A stretch of 64,000 bases of DNA, from NCBI GenBank assembly GCA_023374045.1, contig CM041780.1, forward strand, positions 88,067,627-88,131,626. Direction: 5' to 3'. The first letter of the stretch is position 1; each line of letters opens with the position of its first letter. The notes beneath the pieces were generated by a model that saw nothing but the letters and a program-made list of their open reading frames with translations, did no database searches and was not told the DNA's origin. Positions 1 through 11,253 of this stretch are shown here, in pieces. The stretch comes from Limonium bicolor. Its lineage: Eukaryota > Streptophyta > Magnoliopsida > Caryophyllales > Plumbaginaceae. The translations under genes and the position numbers were made by a program.

Positions 1-403
1 GGGAATCAAGTTCCACTAAGTATCCACAACTCAATCTAGTAGGGATCAAGTCCCAAGTCTCTATATTCCTAAGTTCACAGTGTACATGAAACTAACAGGA
101 ATACTTTGGAACAATATAGGTAATGTAATAACACAGTCACTTTTAAAATCTTAATAGTGCAGAGTAGTGCACATAAACTTTTCATTGTAGTGTAACAAGG
201 TACACACCAACAAGTAGAAGTACAAAGTACATTCAAGTACAGTGTTAAACAAGAACACATACAAGACAAGGTGTCACTGAAATGCACCAAAGTGCAACAA
301 AAGTATACTGAGCAGTGTTACACAAGAACAACATACAAGACAAAGTGTCACTGAAATGCACTAAAGTGCAACAAAATGCTTTTGTACTCACAAACGAAAA
401 AGG

Positions 404-425
404 CTCTACCCCCCAAAAAAGAGGG
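404..425 (-). other. Second polypurine-tract-like motif near the end of pol, element 1
   Basis: The plus strand reads ctaccccccaaaaaagaggg, a purine tract on the element strand. It lies just downstream of the chromodomain remnant. Elements 2, 3 and 4 each have a similar tract at the matching place, in addition to the tract touching the 3' LTR. For element 1 the LTR-proximal tract is outside the window. Confidence 0.5.
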
Positions 426-462
426 GTACGCCCACGTACCGTAGACTAAAGTGTCTAGTCGG

Positions 463-1983
463 TAAATAATGAGGGAAACTTCGCTCGCATATCCGCTTCT
501 AGTTCCATGTGGCCTCTTCCACATCGTGGTTTGACCAAAGAACTTTTACTAGGCTCACAGATTTGTTTCGAGTATCTCGTGTCTTTCTGTCTAAGATTCG
601 TTGCGGGTTTCCACATACCGCATTGTTGGTTCTAATGAGAGTGTCTCTGGTTGTAGAACATGAGAAGGATGAGGCATGTATTTCTTAAGCTGAGACAGTG
701 AAAAACATTGTGTACTTTGCCCAACTCTGCTGGCAAATCAAGTCGATATGCCACAAGGCCCCCCGCTCTAATAGCGTAGGGTCCTACAAATTTCGGGCTT
801 AGCTTGCCCTTTTGCCCAAATCTGAATACACCCTTCATGGGTGATACTCGTAGAAAATACCTGGTCGCCAACAGCGAACTCAAGGTCTCGTCGCCTCTCA
901 TCAGCATATGATTTCTGTCTGTTGTGCTGCTTTCATGTTACTTCTGATTTGTTGTACTTCTGCTGACTTGCTCTAAGTACTCAGGCCCAATGATGACGGT
1001 CTCACTAGACTCGTCCCAGCACAATGGTGTGCGACATGGTCGTCTGCCATATAAGGACTTGGAAAGGTGACATCTGTATAGAGGCGTGATAGCTGTTATT
1101 GTATGCAAACTCGATGAGATGTAATCTATCTATCCAGCTACCCTGAAAATCCAAGGCACATGCTCGTAGCATGTCCTCTAAGGTCTGAATAGTCCTCTCT
1201 GACTGACCATCTTTCTGAGGATGAAATGCTGTGCTAAGCTTCAATTCAGTGCCAAGTGCTTCGCGAGTAGCTCGCCAATATCGTGAGAGAAATCTAGTGT
1301 CTCGATCTGAAACAATAGTCTTTGGTACTCCATGATGTCTGATAATCTCCTGCTCAAATAGTTCTGCTAACTTTGGCACTTTCCAAGTGTCTTCATCGGA
1401 ATAAAACCTAGCAACTTTAGTCAGCCGATCAACAACAACCCAAATCATATTAAGTCCTCCTCTCGTAGGTGGTAGTCCCACCACGAAGTCCATGGAGATA
1501 TCGTAAACTTCCACTCTGGAACTGGCATAGACTGTACCATACCTCCTGGTCGTCTATGTTCGAATTTCACTTTCTGACAAGTGAGACATCGAATCACTAT
1601 TCTGTCACGTCGCCCTTCATACCACTCCACCATAAATACCTCTTTAGATCTTTGTACATCTTAGAAGCTCCTGGATGGACAGATGTGGAAGAAGTGTGGG
1701 ACTCTCGAAGAATATGCTCCTTTATATCTGTGCTGTCTCTGGGTATACACAATCTGCCCTTCAATCTGATTAATCCATCATCATGTAGCTGAAACTCATA
1801 CTTTCCACCCTCAAATGTACCGTCAGACAACTTCTGACTGATCTCCATCATTCGCTGATCACTCTGCTGTGCGCTACGTATGTCGTCCATAAGACTCGAG
1901 CTAGCCACAATGGCATTTAGAGAATGTGCTCGTCGACTTAGTGCGTCTGCTACAACATTAGCTTTCCCTTCTTTGTACTGCAA
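463..1983 (-). pseudogene. pol: Element 1 RNase H end, integrase and chromodomain (frameshifted)
   Basis: From high to low coordinates the frames encode the RNase H tail (KEGKANVVADALS), the integrase zinc-binding part ([11 protein letters not shown], then CLTCQK), and the integrase core with the first Asp in DFVVGLP, the second in IVSDRDTRF and the Glu in QTLEDMLRA. A GPY/F module follows (KFVGPYAI at about 800), then a chromodomain remnant between about 590 and 470 that includes VKVLWSNHDVEEATW. Integrase inserts the cDNA, and chromodomains of this clade bias insertion to heterochromatin. Several frame changes (near 1600, 1500, 1000, 640 and 480) make it non-functional. It is closely similar to the element 3 integrase. 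Confidence 0.85.
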
Positions 1984-2064
1984 TCAATATCATAATCCTT
2001 AAGAATTCAACCCATCTTCTTGTCTCATGTTTAACTCCTTCTGGTGAATACATACTTCAAACTC

Positions 2065-3876
2065 TTATGATCCGAATAGATGGTCATCTGGACACCATAC
2101 AGGGTGGCGCCAGATCTTCAAGCAAAAACAATAGCTCCGCTCCAAGTCATGTGTGGGGTAGTTTTCCTCATGTTTCTTCAACTGTCGGGAAGCGAGGCGA
2201 CTACCTTCCCATTTTGCATGAGTACACACCCTAATCCTCTTTCCTGATGCATCACAGTAACTCTTCATAACCCCTCGTGCCTTCAGTATTGTCAAAACGG
2301 TGCTGATGTCACAGCGTTCACTCAAAAACTGAAATGATGATTCACACTCTGTAGTCCATGTGAATGGTGCATCTTTCTTCATTAAACTGGTCATAGGTTT
2401 TGCTAATTTGGAGAAGTCTCTGACAAACCTTCTGTAGTAACCGGCTAACCCCAGGAAACTCCTGATATCAGTCACTGTCCTTGGCCTAGGCCAACTGCGA
2501 ACTGCTTCTATCTTTGCTGGATCCACTGCGATCCCAGCATCTGAGATAACATGTCCTAAAAAGGAAACTCTGTCTAACCAAAATTCACATTTGGAGAACT
2601 TAGCATAAAGCTGGTTCTCCCTTAAGATCTCAAGTACATGTCGGAGGTGACTCTCATGCTCTTCCTTAGATTTTGAATAAATTAAGATGTCATCGATGAA
2701 TACAACCACGGTCTTATCCAGCTGCTCTCTGAATAATCTGTTCATCAAATCCATAAATACTGCTGGTGCATTTGACAAGCCAAAAGGCATAACTGTAAAT
2801 TCATAGTGGCCGTATCGTGTTCTGAACGCTGTCTTTTCTATGTCTTGCTCCCTGATAGGTATCTGATGGTATCCTGATCTCAAATCGATCTTTGAAAACA
2901 CTTTCGCTCCTCTTAACTGATCAAACAAATCATCGATTCGTGGTAGTGGATATTTGTTCTTTACTGATACTGCATTAAGCTCTCTGTAATCGATGCATAA
3001 CCGAAGGCTTCCATCCTTCTTTTTCACAAAAAGTACAGGTGCTCCCCAAGGAGATACGCTAGGTCGTATGTATCCCTTGTCTAATAAGTCTTTCAGCTGC
3101 TCCTTCAACTCAGCCATCTCTGCTGGTGCCATACGGTACGGTGCCTTAGCTATGGGACCGGTACCTGGTAGTAATTCAATGGAGAACTCTACCTCTCTGG
3201 GTGGCGGTAAGCCTGGAAGTTCCTTTGGAAAAATATCTGGAAATTCTGACACCACTGGCATATCTAGATCAAAATCAGGGTCGTGCTCTACATCCTGAAC
3301 ATAGCATAAGTATACTTCCTTCTGCTTCCTGACGTGTTTGTACATGGACATAGCAGATATCACCTTTATTGATGGTGCTCTAGGGCTCTGGCGGTATGAT
3401 ACTGTCACTCCTGATGGGCTCTTAAGTAACAGTCTGCGCTCTGCACAAAGAATGCGGCCTCTGTGCCGCCCCAACCAGTCCATCCCGGCTATAACGTCGA
3501 ATCCTAGACCTCTGAACTCAATAAGGTCAATGGGAAATTCCTCTTCCTTAATACGGATAGTGGCTCCTCTATAAAAACGAGTGCAACTGATCTTCTCCTT
3601 AGACGGGAGTGCCACCTTAAAATCAGGTAACTCTACAGCGTCTAGCCCCAACTTCCCCGCAAGCGTAGGCGAAACGAAAGTATGTGAGGCTCCGGAGTCG
3701 AATAGTACTACTGCGTCCACTCCATTAACAAGAAAGGTACCAGTGAGGATCGCGCCGCCCTTGCTGGCCTCCTCCTCAGTAAGAATACTTAAGGCACCTT
3801 CCGTCTCCTTAGCACAACCTAACAACAGAATCTGGGTAAGTACTCTGGTATATGTTGGAGGTCGACAAACATTCAC
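2065..3876 (-). pseudogene. pol: Element 1 protease, reverse transcriptase and start of RNase H
   Basis: A 603-codon open frame. It holds an aspartic protease with the active-site motif [10 protein letters not shown], a complete reverse transcriptase ([33 protein letters not shown], catalytic [11 protein letters not shown], then [16 protein letters not shown]) and the first part of RNase H (SYCDASG), after which the frame is lost near 2100-2300. RT makes the cDNA from the genomic RNA primed by initiator-Met tRNA. The ATG at 3876 is probably not the real start. A phase-1 splice acceptor ending at 3819 (minus strand TTGTTAG) would join this frame to gag, matching the acceptor in element 3. RT identity to element 3 is above 80% by eye. 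Frame loss in RNase H shows decay. Confidence 0.9.
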
Positions 3877-3941
3877 TTTTCATAACAATAATGCTTCATT
3901 GATGAGATGATCTCCTTTCAGATGTCCAAACAATTACAATA

Positions 3942-4679
3942 CTAGTACTTTCTAAAAGTCAAACTTAATCTTCCTGGTTTCATGTGAGTGGTGTTTATCA
4001 CTGTCGAAGGTGCTGTGTTTAGTTTGATCCTCTTAATTCCATGGTATAGCAACCTTGACTTTCCACCCAGTACTAAAACATCTCCTGAACTCAATATGAT
4101 TTTCTTTGCAAGGTCCATACGCTTCTGCTCGCCATAAAGGAACTCTGCGTCATCTCCAATTGACAAAGATAATACTGGTATCCCCTGTTCAAGGGACCCT
4201 TTTGTTTCATCATTGTCCTGGTGTAGTCCTAAACGGCCTCCTTCTTCATAGAAGTTGATGATACATAGATCAGCCCTTAGATTGGGAACTGGATCTTCTT
4301 CTAGCTGTTGAGCTGTATTAACTGCTTGTTCCACAATTGGTAAAAATTCTTCTGGGATTTTTGGTACTTGTGCTCCATCTCCATTTCTTGTATCTTGGTA
4401 GGTTTTTGTGTAAGGATTCCAATCCTTTCCTAAGCACATCATTTTCAGCTTCATCTTGATCCTCCTGGAAATTCTGGAGTGTAAACCCTCCTGGTCCTAC
4501 TCCCAATTCTAGACATTTTCTGATGATTGTAATTTGTGTCTCCGGTGTTAGGTATCCTTTGAGTAATATCAAACCTGGTTGGATAACCTTACATTGTTCG
4601 TTCCCTGGTTCTTGTATTTTGATAATGTTTTCTTCCAGGGAGGGCGGTGAGGGGATAGGAAAGCATATCTTATAGCTTC
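3942..4679 (-). pseudogene. AlkB-type Fe(II)/2-oxoglutarate dioxygenase domain inside element 1
   Basis: The open part (3942-4454, 170 codons) is a typical AlkB core: INFYEEGGRLGLHQDNDE with iron ligands H78 and D80, then SIGDDAEFLYG, SGDVLVLGG, the third ligand H138 in LLYHGI, and C-terminal R162 and R168 in RLSLTFRKY, positions that bind 2-oxoglutarate in this family. The upstream part (4456-4679) is also recognisable (VIQPGLILLKGYLTPETQI) but is offset by two apparent one-base deletions near 4484 and 4456 relative to element 3. AlkB proteins oxidatively remove methyl groups from DNA or RNA bases. The sequence resembles plant ALKBH1-like proteins more than viral AlkB, an impression from memory. 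It lies after the Gag zinc knuckles, before protease, on the element strand. A splice acceptor at 4680-4681 precedes it. It ends in its own stop (3942-3944). Confidence 0.9.
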
Positions 4680-4806
4680 CTACGTGGTTTAAATTTTACT
4701 AGTGAGTCTTACTAATTCTTCCCTACTCAATTAGGCAATCAAGGCATGCAAGCACTCATTCACATCATCCATTGCTCAATAATAGGTTCACATGGTTTAG
4801 AAATAC
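4680..4806 (-). other. Candidate intron joining gag to AlkB, element 1
   Basis: On the minus strand the donor is CCAG|GTATTT at 4806 and the acceptor is CACGTAG|GAAGC at 4680. The intron is 127 nt, AT-rich, and joins phase 1 to phase 1, carrying the Gag frame into the AlkB frame. The matching intron in element 3 is 130 nt. Splicing is inferred from sites, phase and conservation; no transcript evidence is available. Confidence 0.65.
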
Positions 4807-6177
4807 CTGGGTTGGTAGAAGGACCAGCCTCATCTGAGCGGTCCATGACATGTAGGGCGGGTCCCGATGCTGGGCCTTTGCCCTTATACCCCTGAGCCTG
4901 GTTTGTTGGCGGAGGGCGAGTATCGCTAGCTCCATTCTTAGGGCCGGTGTTTGCCTTTGCTCCCGGGCGGTAGTTCTTGCTCTCCGGGTTTCGGATACAC
5001 TCGAAGGCCTGATGTCCAAGTATTTGACAGTGGCGACACTGAACTTTCTCCCCTTGGCAGTCCACGTCGGGGTGATCTTTTCCACACTGTCTACAGTTGA
5101 TACGGCGGACATACTTCTGGCCCGTGCTTGAGCCAGATCCAGAACCTAATACAATCAAGGTCAATTACACATTCTAACTGTACTGAAGTAATCTCACAAG
5201 CTTCAAATTTGACTGCTTGGTTAGAGTGCCTACCCTTAGGTGGGTAGGTTTTCTGTGATGTTGCCGCTCCGTGGGTTCCTGACTGGGGGTTCCCAGTAGT
5301 TTGGTTCCCCTTCCCTTGGTAGGACCCCTACCTTTCTGATAAGGTTTGTTCCTTTTGTTGGAGTTCCCCTGCTTAGCATCTTCGCCACCAGGTCCGTCCT
5401 TCCTCTTTTGGGAGCTCAAAGCATCCCTTCTCTTACATGTAATCTCCACCATGGAGGCAGCATGATAACATTCCTGAAATCTCAAGGTATCAATCTCCAA
5501 TTCTCCCATGACGGGGTATAGTAGATAATAAAATTTTCAACCGGTTTATGTCTCTCCTGTTTTACCTGTAAACTGGTAGGGATGATTGGTCCCATCCCAA
5601 ACTGGAGTCGAGGGCTCAGTCCCCCGTAGAATCGGTCGACCAACACTTGGTCCGAGTATCCTATACCGGGTAGTAGTCGGAGTAGCGAAGTGAACTTCGC
5701 ATAGTACTCATCCACTGACATCTTTCCCGTCTGCTCCAGGGCATCAAATCTCTCGTCTTCACCATCCTGGTGTGGGCCGGGTAGTATTTGCCCCTAAGTA
5801 GTGCTGTGTAGTGTCCCCAAGTAAAGCTGGGTCATCCAGGTGGTCGGCTTTCACCATGTTCACCAATCTCGCTGCATCCTTCAGATAAAAGGTAGCAAGC
5901 CTTACCTTTTCCCTAGCTGGGACTGCAAGCGTCTCGAACGCTGTCTCATCTCCATGATGTATGTCTCCAAGTGAGCAGGGTCAATCTGCCCCTTGAATGC
6001 AGTTGGCCTCAGATCAGCCAAACTCTTCACCCAATCTCTCTCCCTGGGTGGTGGTGGTGGAGGTAGCGTTGCGCTGTCCAACCGTCTGTGCAAATGCTGA
6101 GAGATTAAAGTAGCAAGTATGCCAGCCTAATGTTTGGTCCTCATCGGCCTGTCACGGCGTCCTCCTCTTCCTGACAT
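4807..6177 (-). pseudogene. gag: Element 1 Gag (interrupted, at least three exons)
   Basis: The start ATG (6175-6177) opens with MSGRGGRR, as in element 3 Gag, but meets a TAG after 16 codons. Further pieces in shifted frames carry the capsid-type Gag domain (VDEYYAKFTSLLRLLPG near 5700) and two zinc knuckles, CRQCGKDHPDVDC (CX2CX3HX4C) and CRHCQILGHQAFEC (CX2CX4HX4C), near 4990-5100. Candidate introns are at 5474-5575 (donor CAG|GTAAAA, acceptor TTTCAG|GAAT) and 5146-5233 (donor AAGG|GTAGGC, acceptor TATTAG|GTTCT), at the places of introns 1 and 3 in element 3; the element 3 intron 2 is not seen. Gag forms the virus-like particle and its knuckles bind the RNA. Internal frameshifts make it non-functional. 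Confidence 0.8.
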
Positions 6178-6328
6178 CTGCAGGATGTTGAGGTATGTTA
6201 GATACTGTGGTCGCAATCTCGGTCTTGGATAGTAGTCTAAGTAAAACTAACTTAAACTCCTTTCAATACTATCACTCAACACATAACCTAAGCTTTTAGA
6301 AATCCTAATCTCGGTGTATCCTTGTATC

Positions 6329-6354
6329 CAGAGCGTAACTACGCTCTGATACCA
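6329..6354 (-). promoter_or_regulatory. Initiator-Met tRNA primer-binding site within a hairpin, element 1
   Basis: The minus strand of 6343-6354 reads TGGTATCAGAGC, complementary to the 3' end of plant initiator-Met tRNA. It starts 5 nt from the LTR end at 6360. The 3' half of the site is also one arm of a perfect inverted repeat, CAGAGCGTA at 6329-6337 and TACGCTCTG at 6340-6348 with a 2-nt centre. The other elements keep this hairpin with compensatory changes. Confidence 0.93.
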
Positions 6355-6682
6355 CTTTTTGTAACACCCCAACCCGAAATCCAATAACCTGAACGACGAT
6401 CACTCCCAAATAAAATACAACTGCAGCGGAAATAAATACAACAACCGGGCGGTATTACAATGCCGTTGGCCACCCTTGTGACCAACAAGGCTAAATCCAA
6501 ATACAATCTCCAAAAGTCACGGTCTGAATACGAATACAATCCGAGATACTAGGAATCAAACTCTAATGTAAAATACTTAAGTAAAAACAAGTAACTATAA
6601 GAAGACTCCCATAGCTTGAATCTACCCCACCTACACTCGGTGTGGTAATCTTCTCAACTTCAGGTACCTGAAAAATGGGGGT

Positions 6683-6712
6683 GCCCCCAAAGGGGCTCAG
6701 CAAACAATGCTG
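6683..6712 (-). other. Tandem double hairpin in LTR of element 1
   Basis: Stem GCCCC/GGGGC (6683-6696) is followed at once by CAGCA/TGCTG with a 5-nt loop (6698-6712). The same pair of hairpins occurs in the other LTR families at 240-400 bases from the same LTR end. Confidence 0.6.
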
Positions 6713-7032
6713 GTATGGAAAACGTGCAGCCCATCGTCTACCGGGCCACACCAACTACTTTGTCAAACACATGCAGTTCATTTTTATAAAGCTGTAAACA
6801 AGCATAGTCTGATAATAACAAGTATCCATACAAGGACAATAATGTCACATAGAACAAGACTTCAGAAGGTCAAGTTAGCTGAGCTGAATCATTTGATAGC
6901 TGTCGGGTCCACAAGTGGGACTGACAGATGTATAAAAGTATATCAATATAGTGGAGGTATAGTGACCCCGTTATAGAGAAAGGTTGGGCAGTTAGTCCCC
7001 AGGAGATAACGTAGTTAAACCCTGTACTGAGA

Positions 7033-7131
7033 GCTGATGGGAAATAGAACCCACGAGAGGAATGAAGTCTTCCTCTCCACTGAACTGATGGGCATTAGAA
7101 ACCCGAGAGGAATAGAGTCTTCCTCTCCACT
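7033..7131 (-). repeat. Two tandem hairpin units in LTR of element 1
   Basis: Two copies of a unit of about 50 bp. Each has the perfect 8-bp inverted repeat GAGAGGAA/TTCCTCTC with a 7-nt loop, at 7055-7077 and 7105-7127. The loops differ (tgaagtc, tagagtc) while the stems are identical. The units lie about 670-770 bases from the LTR end. Confidence 0.7.
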
Positions 7132-10100
7132 GAAATGTTCCGTCGCGACGTATAACTGAATAGGAGACGACCTGAGACAGGTACAACTCCTGTAGCATGC
7201 ATGGCCAGATCCAACTGGGCTCCTCGTTCTCGTAGTATAAAATTGTTAAGTGTCATATAAAGACGTTAAACAAGAACACAATGTGTATTGTCAATTATCA
7301 CGTTTAGGATAATGATGTTTATTATAAAGTGAAGTTAGTGAGAGAATTGAGTACAAGTCCTCGGTATACTGAAGCGCAGGTATTTAATCCACTGGTATAG
7401 TAGTGTTTGTATGCGTGGGACATACACGTTGTAGTCAGCATCATTCACGCACATAAAATTATACAACAGTGCACAAGAGTAAAACAACAGTTTACATTAA
7501 TTATCTTGGTCGTTATTTCAAACAACAGATAGCACACAAGCCGGTGTAATCCGGTAGAAAACAGGTTGCAAGAATCTCATACCGTTCACCGTAGACTGTA
7601 CTTGTTTAATTCCCGGTCAACGTCTGGTCAAACAAAGTCCTAGAATAGGATTAACTGAGAGGGTTAATTTATGTTACCCTTATATAATAATTCTATTGGA
7701 TCTTTTAACAAATCTCGTATTTGTTATTTCATGTGAGGTTTATTTCTTTTAATTACCTCATGATTTAATATATAACTTATTTGTTATTCCTTTTTGATTT
7801 ATTTATAAATCCTTTAATGTACATATATGTATTCATATATTCATGTACTATATTTGTTGTTTATTTTAATTGTCTAGGTGACATAACAACTTAAAATTTT
7901 CTTAACTGTATTTAAATGTCTTACAATGACATAATATTCTCATAATCTCATTATTCTCCTTTTAGTCATAAATAATATTTATTGTTCTCCTTTAACTTCC
8001 TTATAACTATATAAGCCATAGTTCTAATTCCATAATCCCTTTAATTAAAATTTTTTCTTCTAATTCCTCTAAATGTCCATATAGGACCTATCTTTATTTA
8101 AATGTAAATTATTACCCTTATATTTTGGTTATTTACAAAACAACCACATAAATTCATAAACTTTACATTTAAATTCTAATCTCTTTATATATCATAGTTT
8201 TAATTCCTTATTTAATTAAATCACAAAACTACCATTAATATTTTGGTATATACTTTTAAATATTGTAACTTTTGAAAATTACAACTTAGCCCCTCTTACG
8301 TCTCGGCCTATATATATATATTCCTTATAATTGCAATTTAGCCACAAAATCTTATAATCTTTACATAATGCCTTATAAACTATAGTTTTAATTCTAATTC
8401 TCCATAAATGCCGAATATATTTATATAAATTCTTAAATTACCAAACTAACCCCAAAGAATTTCGGCTTTGTCATTTAATCTTCCTTAATTACATTTTCAT
8501 CCCAAAACTTTATAATATCTTCTTAATAACTTATAAACTATAGTCTAAATATTTAATTCCTAAAAATTTCGAAGGTGAACCTATTAAATCTCTTAATTAT
8601 GAATTCGCCCCTTTTTATGTTCTAAACTTCCATAACAACTTTTATAAATTACATAATAGCCCAAAACTTTATAAAAAGTTATTTTAAAGCTTGTTTAAAT
8701 TATCTAAAATTCTTAAACTTAATTCCTAACCTTATATTATATCATAACTACACCAAACACCCCTTTAGCTCTCGGCTTTCACAATAAATGCACTATACTT
8801 TGTAAAAATTACATTTAAGCCACATAACTTAGTTAATTAGCCATTTAAGCACTAATAAAATATTTTTAACTCACCAGACTTTATAGTATAAGTTTATACA
8901 CATAAGTAGCTCATAAAAATCTATTTTCACTTAGGCAATTCGGCCATAATTAAATAGTTACTATATAGTATATAAAAGTGGATTTATATGTCATATAAAT
9001 ATACATAAATTCATAGGAGTCATACAACTCATGTATAAATTATTGTAATGTCTTATATAAATTCTTAGCTCAAGATAAGGTACTTTTGCCCTTGATAATT
9101 CGGCTTGGAAGTGTATGTAACTTAGGTAAATTTTGTGACACAAAAATGTGTCTTAAGGCAAATTTTTCCATATAAGTTATAGATTATATTTTTGGCATAT
9201 AATACTATATAGTTTTGGTTTTAACTAACCTAGGAGATGTACATAATTTTTGTGGAATTTTTAGAAGCTTAACAAAGCTTAAAACTTAAATATTAGCTTA
9301 GTAAACTTACTTCTTAACAAAGGTGGTTAAGTGCTTGAACTTCTTCTTGAATCTCCAAGCTTTCTCCAAGGTAATATTGATGCTCCACTTCGGTTATATG
9401 CAAGTGGTGAAGGTGTTTAGGAGTTAGATCTTCAATAAAGATCTTAAGTAGATTTGTAAGTAGTTTTACAAGAATTTACCTTAAGCTTTTTCCCTTATAA
9501 TTTCGGCTCACCAAAGGTAGATGAAGAACAAATTTTCCTTCATCAAAATGGAGAAGAAAAGGACCTTAGAAGAAGTAGAACTTGGTTACACATAAAAATG
9601 TGCTTTAAGGATTTTTCAAGCATTAAAACTACCTTAAGATAACCTTGAGATGCTCCTTGGATTAGTGTTGGTTTGGACAACGTCCTTGGATAACTAATTG
9701 ATGCCGAACCCTTGTTGATATGCTAGGAAGAGTTTTGCTTCAAGGTTTGACAAGAAATGCTAGGAAATTACCTTAAAGATGAAGATAGAAGTTAAAACTC
9801 CATTAATGGACTTAAGAGCTTCAAAGGAAGAAGATGAAGCAAGAAGAGAGAGGAGAGAGCCTTACCAATTCGTGGATGAAGAGGGCAAGGAGAAGAATGA
9901 GACTCACGAATTGTATAAGGTAAGAAAATGCATTTGGAATTTGATTTTTGCTTTGTCAATTTTTAATGTCAAATGACTTTACTTTTCCTTAGTTTATTAC
10001 ATGGTTTATTGGCTCAATAAATGCCCATGTTCTCTGCATAATTTCGGACATGTGGTGTGTGACAAGGCAAGAGTTGGAAAGAAAATGATTGTAAGCTAGA

Positions 10101-11253
10101 AGACAAGGTAAGAAAGGTAAGGTATATTCTCTTGATTTTTCTAAGTTAATGACTTGTCTTCTTCTTCATTGTGTTGCACGATTTCAAGGGCTGAATGGGG
10201 GTCTCAATCGGTGTTGAAGAGCCAAGGACAAGCATGTTAGGTCACATGGAAAAGAAGGAATAAAAAAAAAAGTGGATTCTAGATCTACTTTTTGCCTTTT
10301 CTCATTTGTTTTTGTTCTAGCTCACATGGCCTTATTCCATGGCCTAATTTCGACAGCTTGATGGTCAAATGAGACCTACATACTTTGACATTAAGTAATG
10401 TAACACATGGGAAGGTGAGTCACCATGTTCTATGCCTTTTATAAACTTTTAATGCAATTTTTGTACTAGTTTTTGCCCATAAATTCGGCCCCTATAGAGA
10501 GCCTTGTTGACTAGTCTCTCCAACGGATTTAGAAGTTCATTTTAACCCTATTTAAGATTACCAATTCGTGTCATGTCAAAAACTACAAGGCAATTGCGTA
10601 AAACGCGTTTTCTTGACACCCGAAGGTGTGTTTTTGTGCTCTAAGGAAATTTTGGGAAACAAATTGTTTTTATAAGTTCCAAGTGTTTGTAAACACTTAT
10701 TATAGTAAATAAACATATATTAAGATATTGCATTGGGTTATATTGGGTTATATCAACCCGTGACATAATTTACGGGCCATCGGGACACACCCGGGCAAAA
10801 AGGAGCGCTAAGAAATACTCCTGAGGTTTTTGTTGAATTTTGAGAAACTACTTCGTGGGTTCTCTTTAGAATGATTAATAATGATGTTAGGAACTCTAGG
10901 AATTAATTTTATAGGAGTTCGTGCCACCTCGGCACTCCTCTGGACTTTTCGTGCTTTAAGGAGCGGGCGTGAGCACTCCCGAGCATTTTGCGTATTTGAC
11001 TAAATATAGCCTTGGGAATATGTTTATATATTCATATAATGAGTGTATGACCATTTGGTTTAAGTTTTAGAAGGTCATACAAGGTCATGCTTGATCACAT
11101 GTTTCTAAGGCGTTTTAGCGTTTATGGAGAAACGACTATTTTTACGTAACGTTCTCATGCATGGGTTTGCATGCGTACGTGAAATGATTTATTTTTGAAT
11201 TAATTTCCATTAAATAATGGTTTAATAATATTAATTAGATTTGGGGTATTTCA

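Larger units (their letters stand above)
1..11253 (-). mobile_element. Element 1: Tekay-type chromovirus carrying an AlkB domain (3' end outside window)
   Basis: A Ty3/gypsy retrotransposon read on the minus strand: 5' LTR (6360 to about 11253), initiator-Met primer site (6343-6354), gag, AlkB, protease, RT, RNase H, integrase and chromodomain. The sequence at position 1 matches element 3 about 60 bases inside its 3' LTR junction, so the 3' LTR of element 1 should lie just left of the window. All coding regions carry frameshifts or stops, so this copy is dead. The right limit is placed at the TG..CA-type end at 11253 (ggggtatttca); an alternative end with the same form lies at 12897. The clade is assigned from the chromodomain, GPY/F module, primer site and long LTRs. 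Confidence 0.82.
6360..11253 (-). repeat. 5' LTR of element 1 (about 4.9 kb)
   Basis: Plus-strand start TGTAACACCCCAAC follows the primer site directly. The right end is placed at ggggtatttca (11253), the same terminus seen in the other LTRs here (TGAAATACCCC...GTTACA on the element strand). No open reading frame of interest is present. The segment from 7700 to 9300 is very AT-rich, and 9340-11250 should be U3, which would hold the promoter. Conserved hairpin modules lie at 6683-6712, 7055-7127 and 7541-7554. A few short ORFs, such as 65 codons at 9779, look random. The matching 3' LTR is outside the window, so the length cannot be checked. Confidence 0.75.

Noticed and set aside
3942..4679. 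AlkB frame as an ordinary host gene
   Set aside because: Its position between Gag knuckles and protease is repeated in a second, divergent element with matching splice phases, so it belongs to the retrotransposon.
9779..9976. Small lysine/glutamate-rich protein in the LTR of element 1
   Set aside because: Short, AT-rich, in U3 and on the strand opposite to the element; no match.
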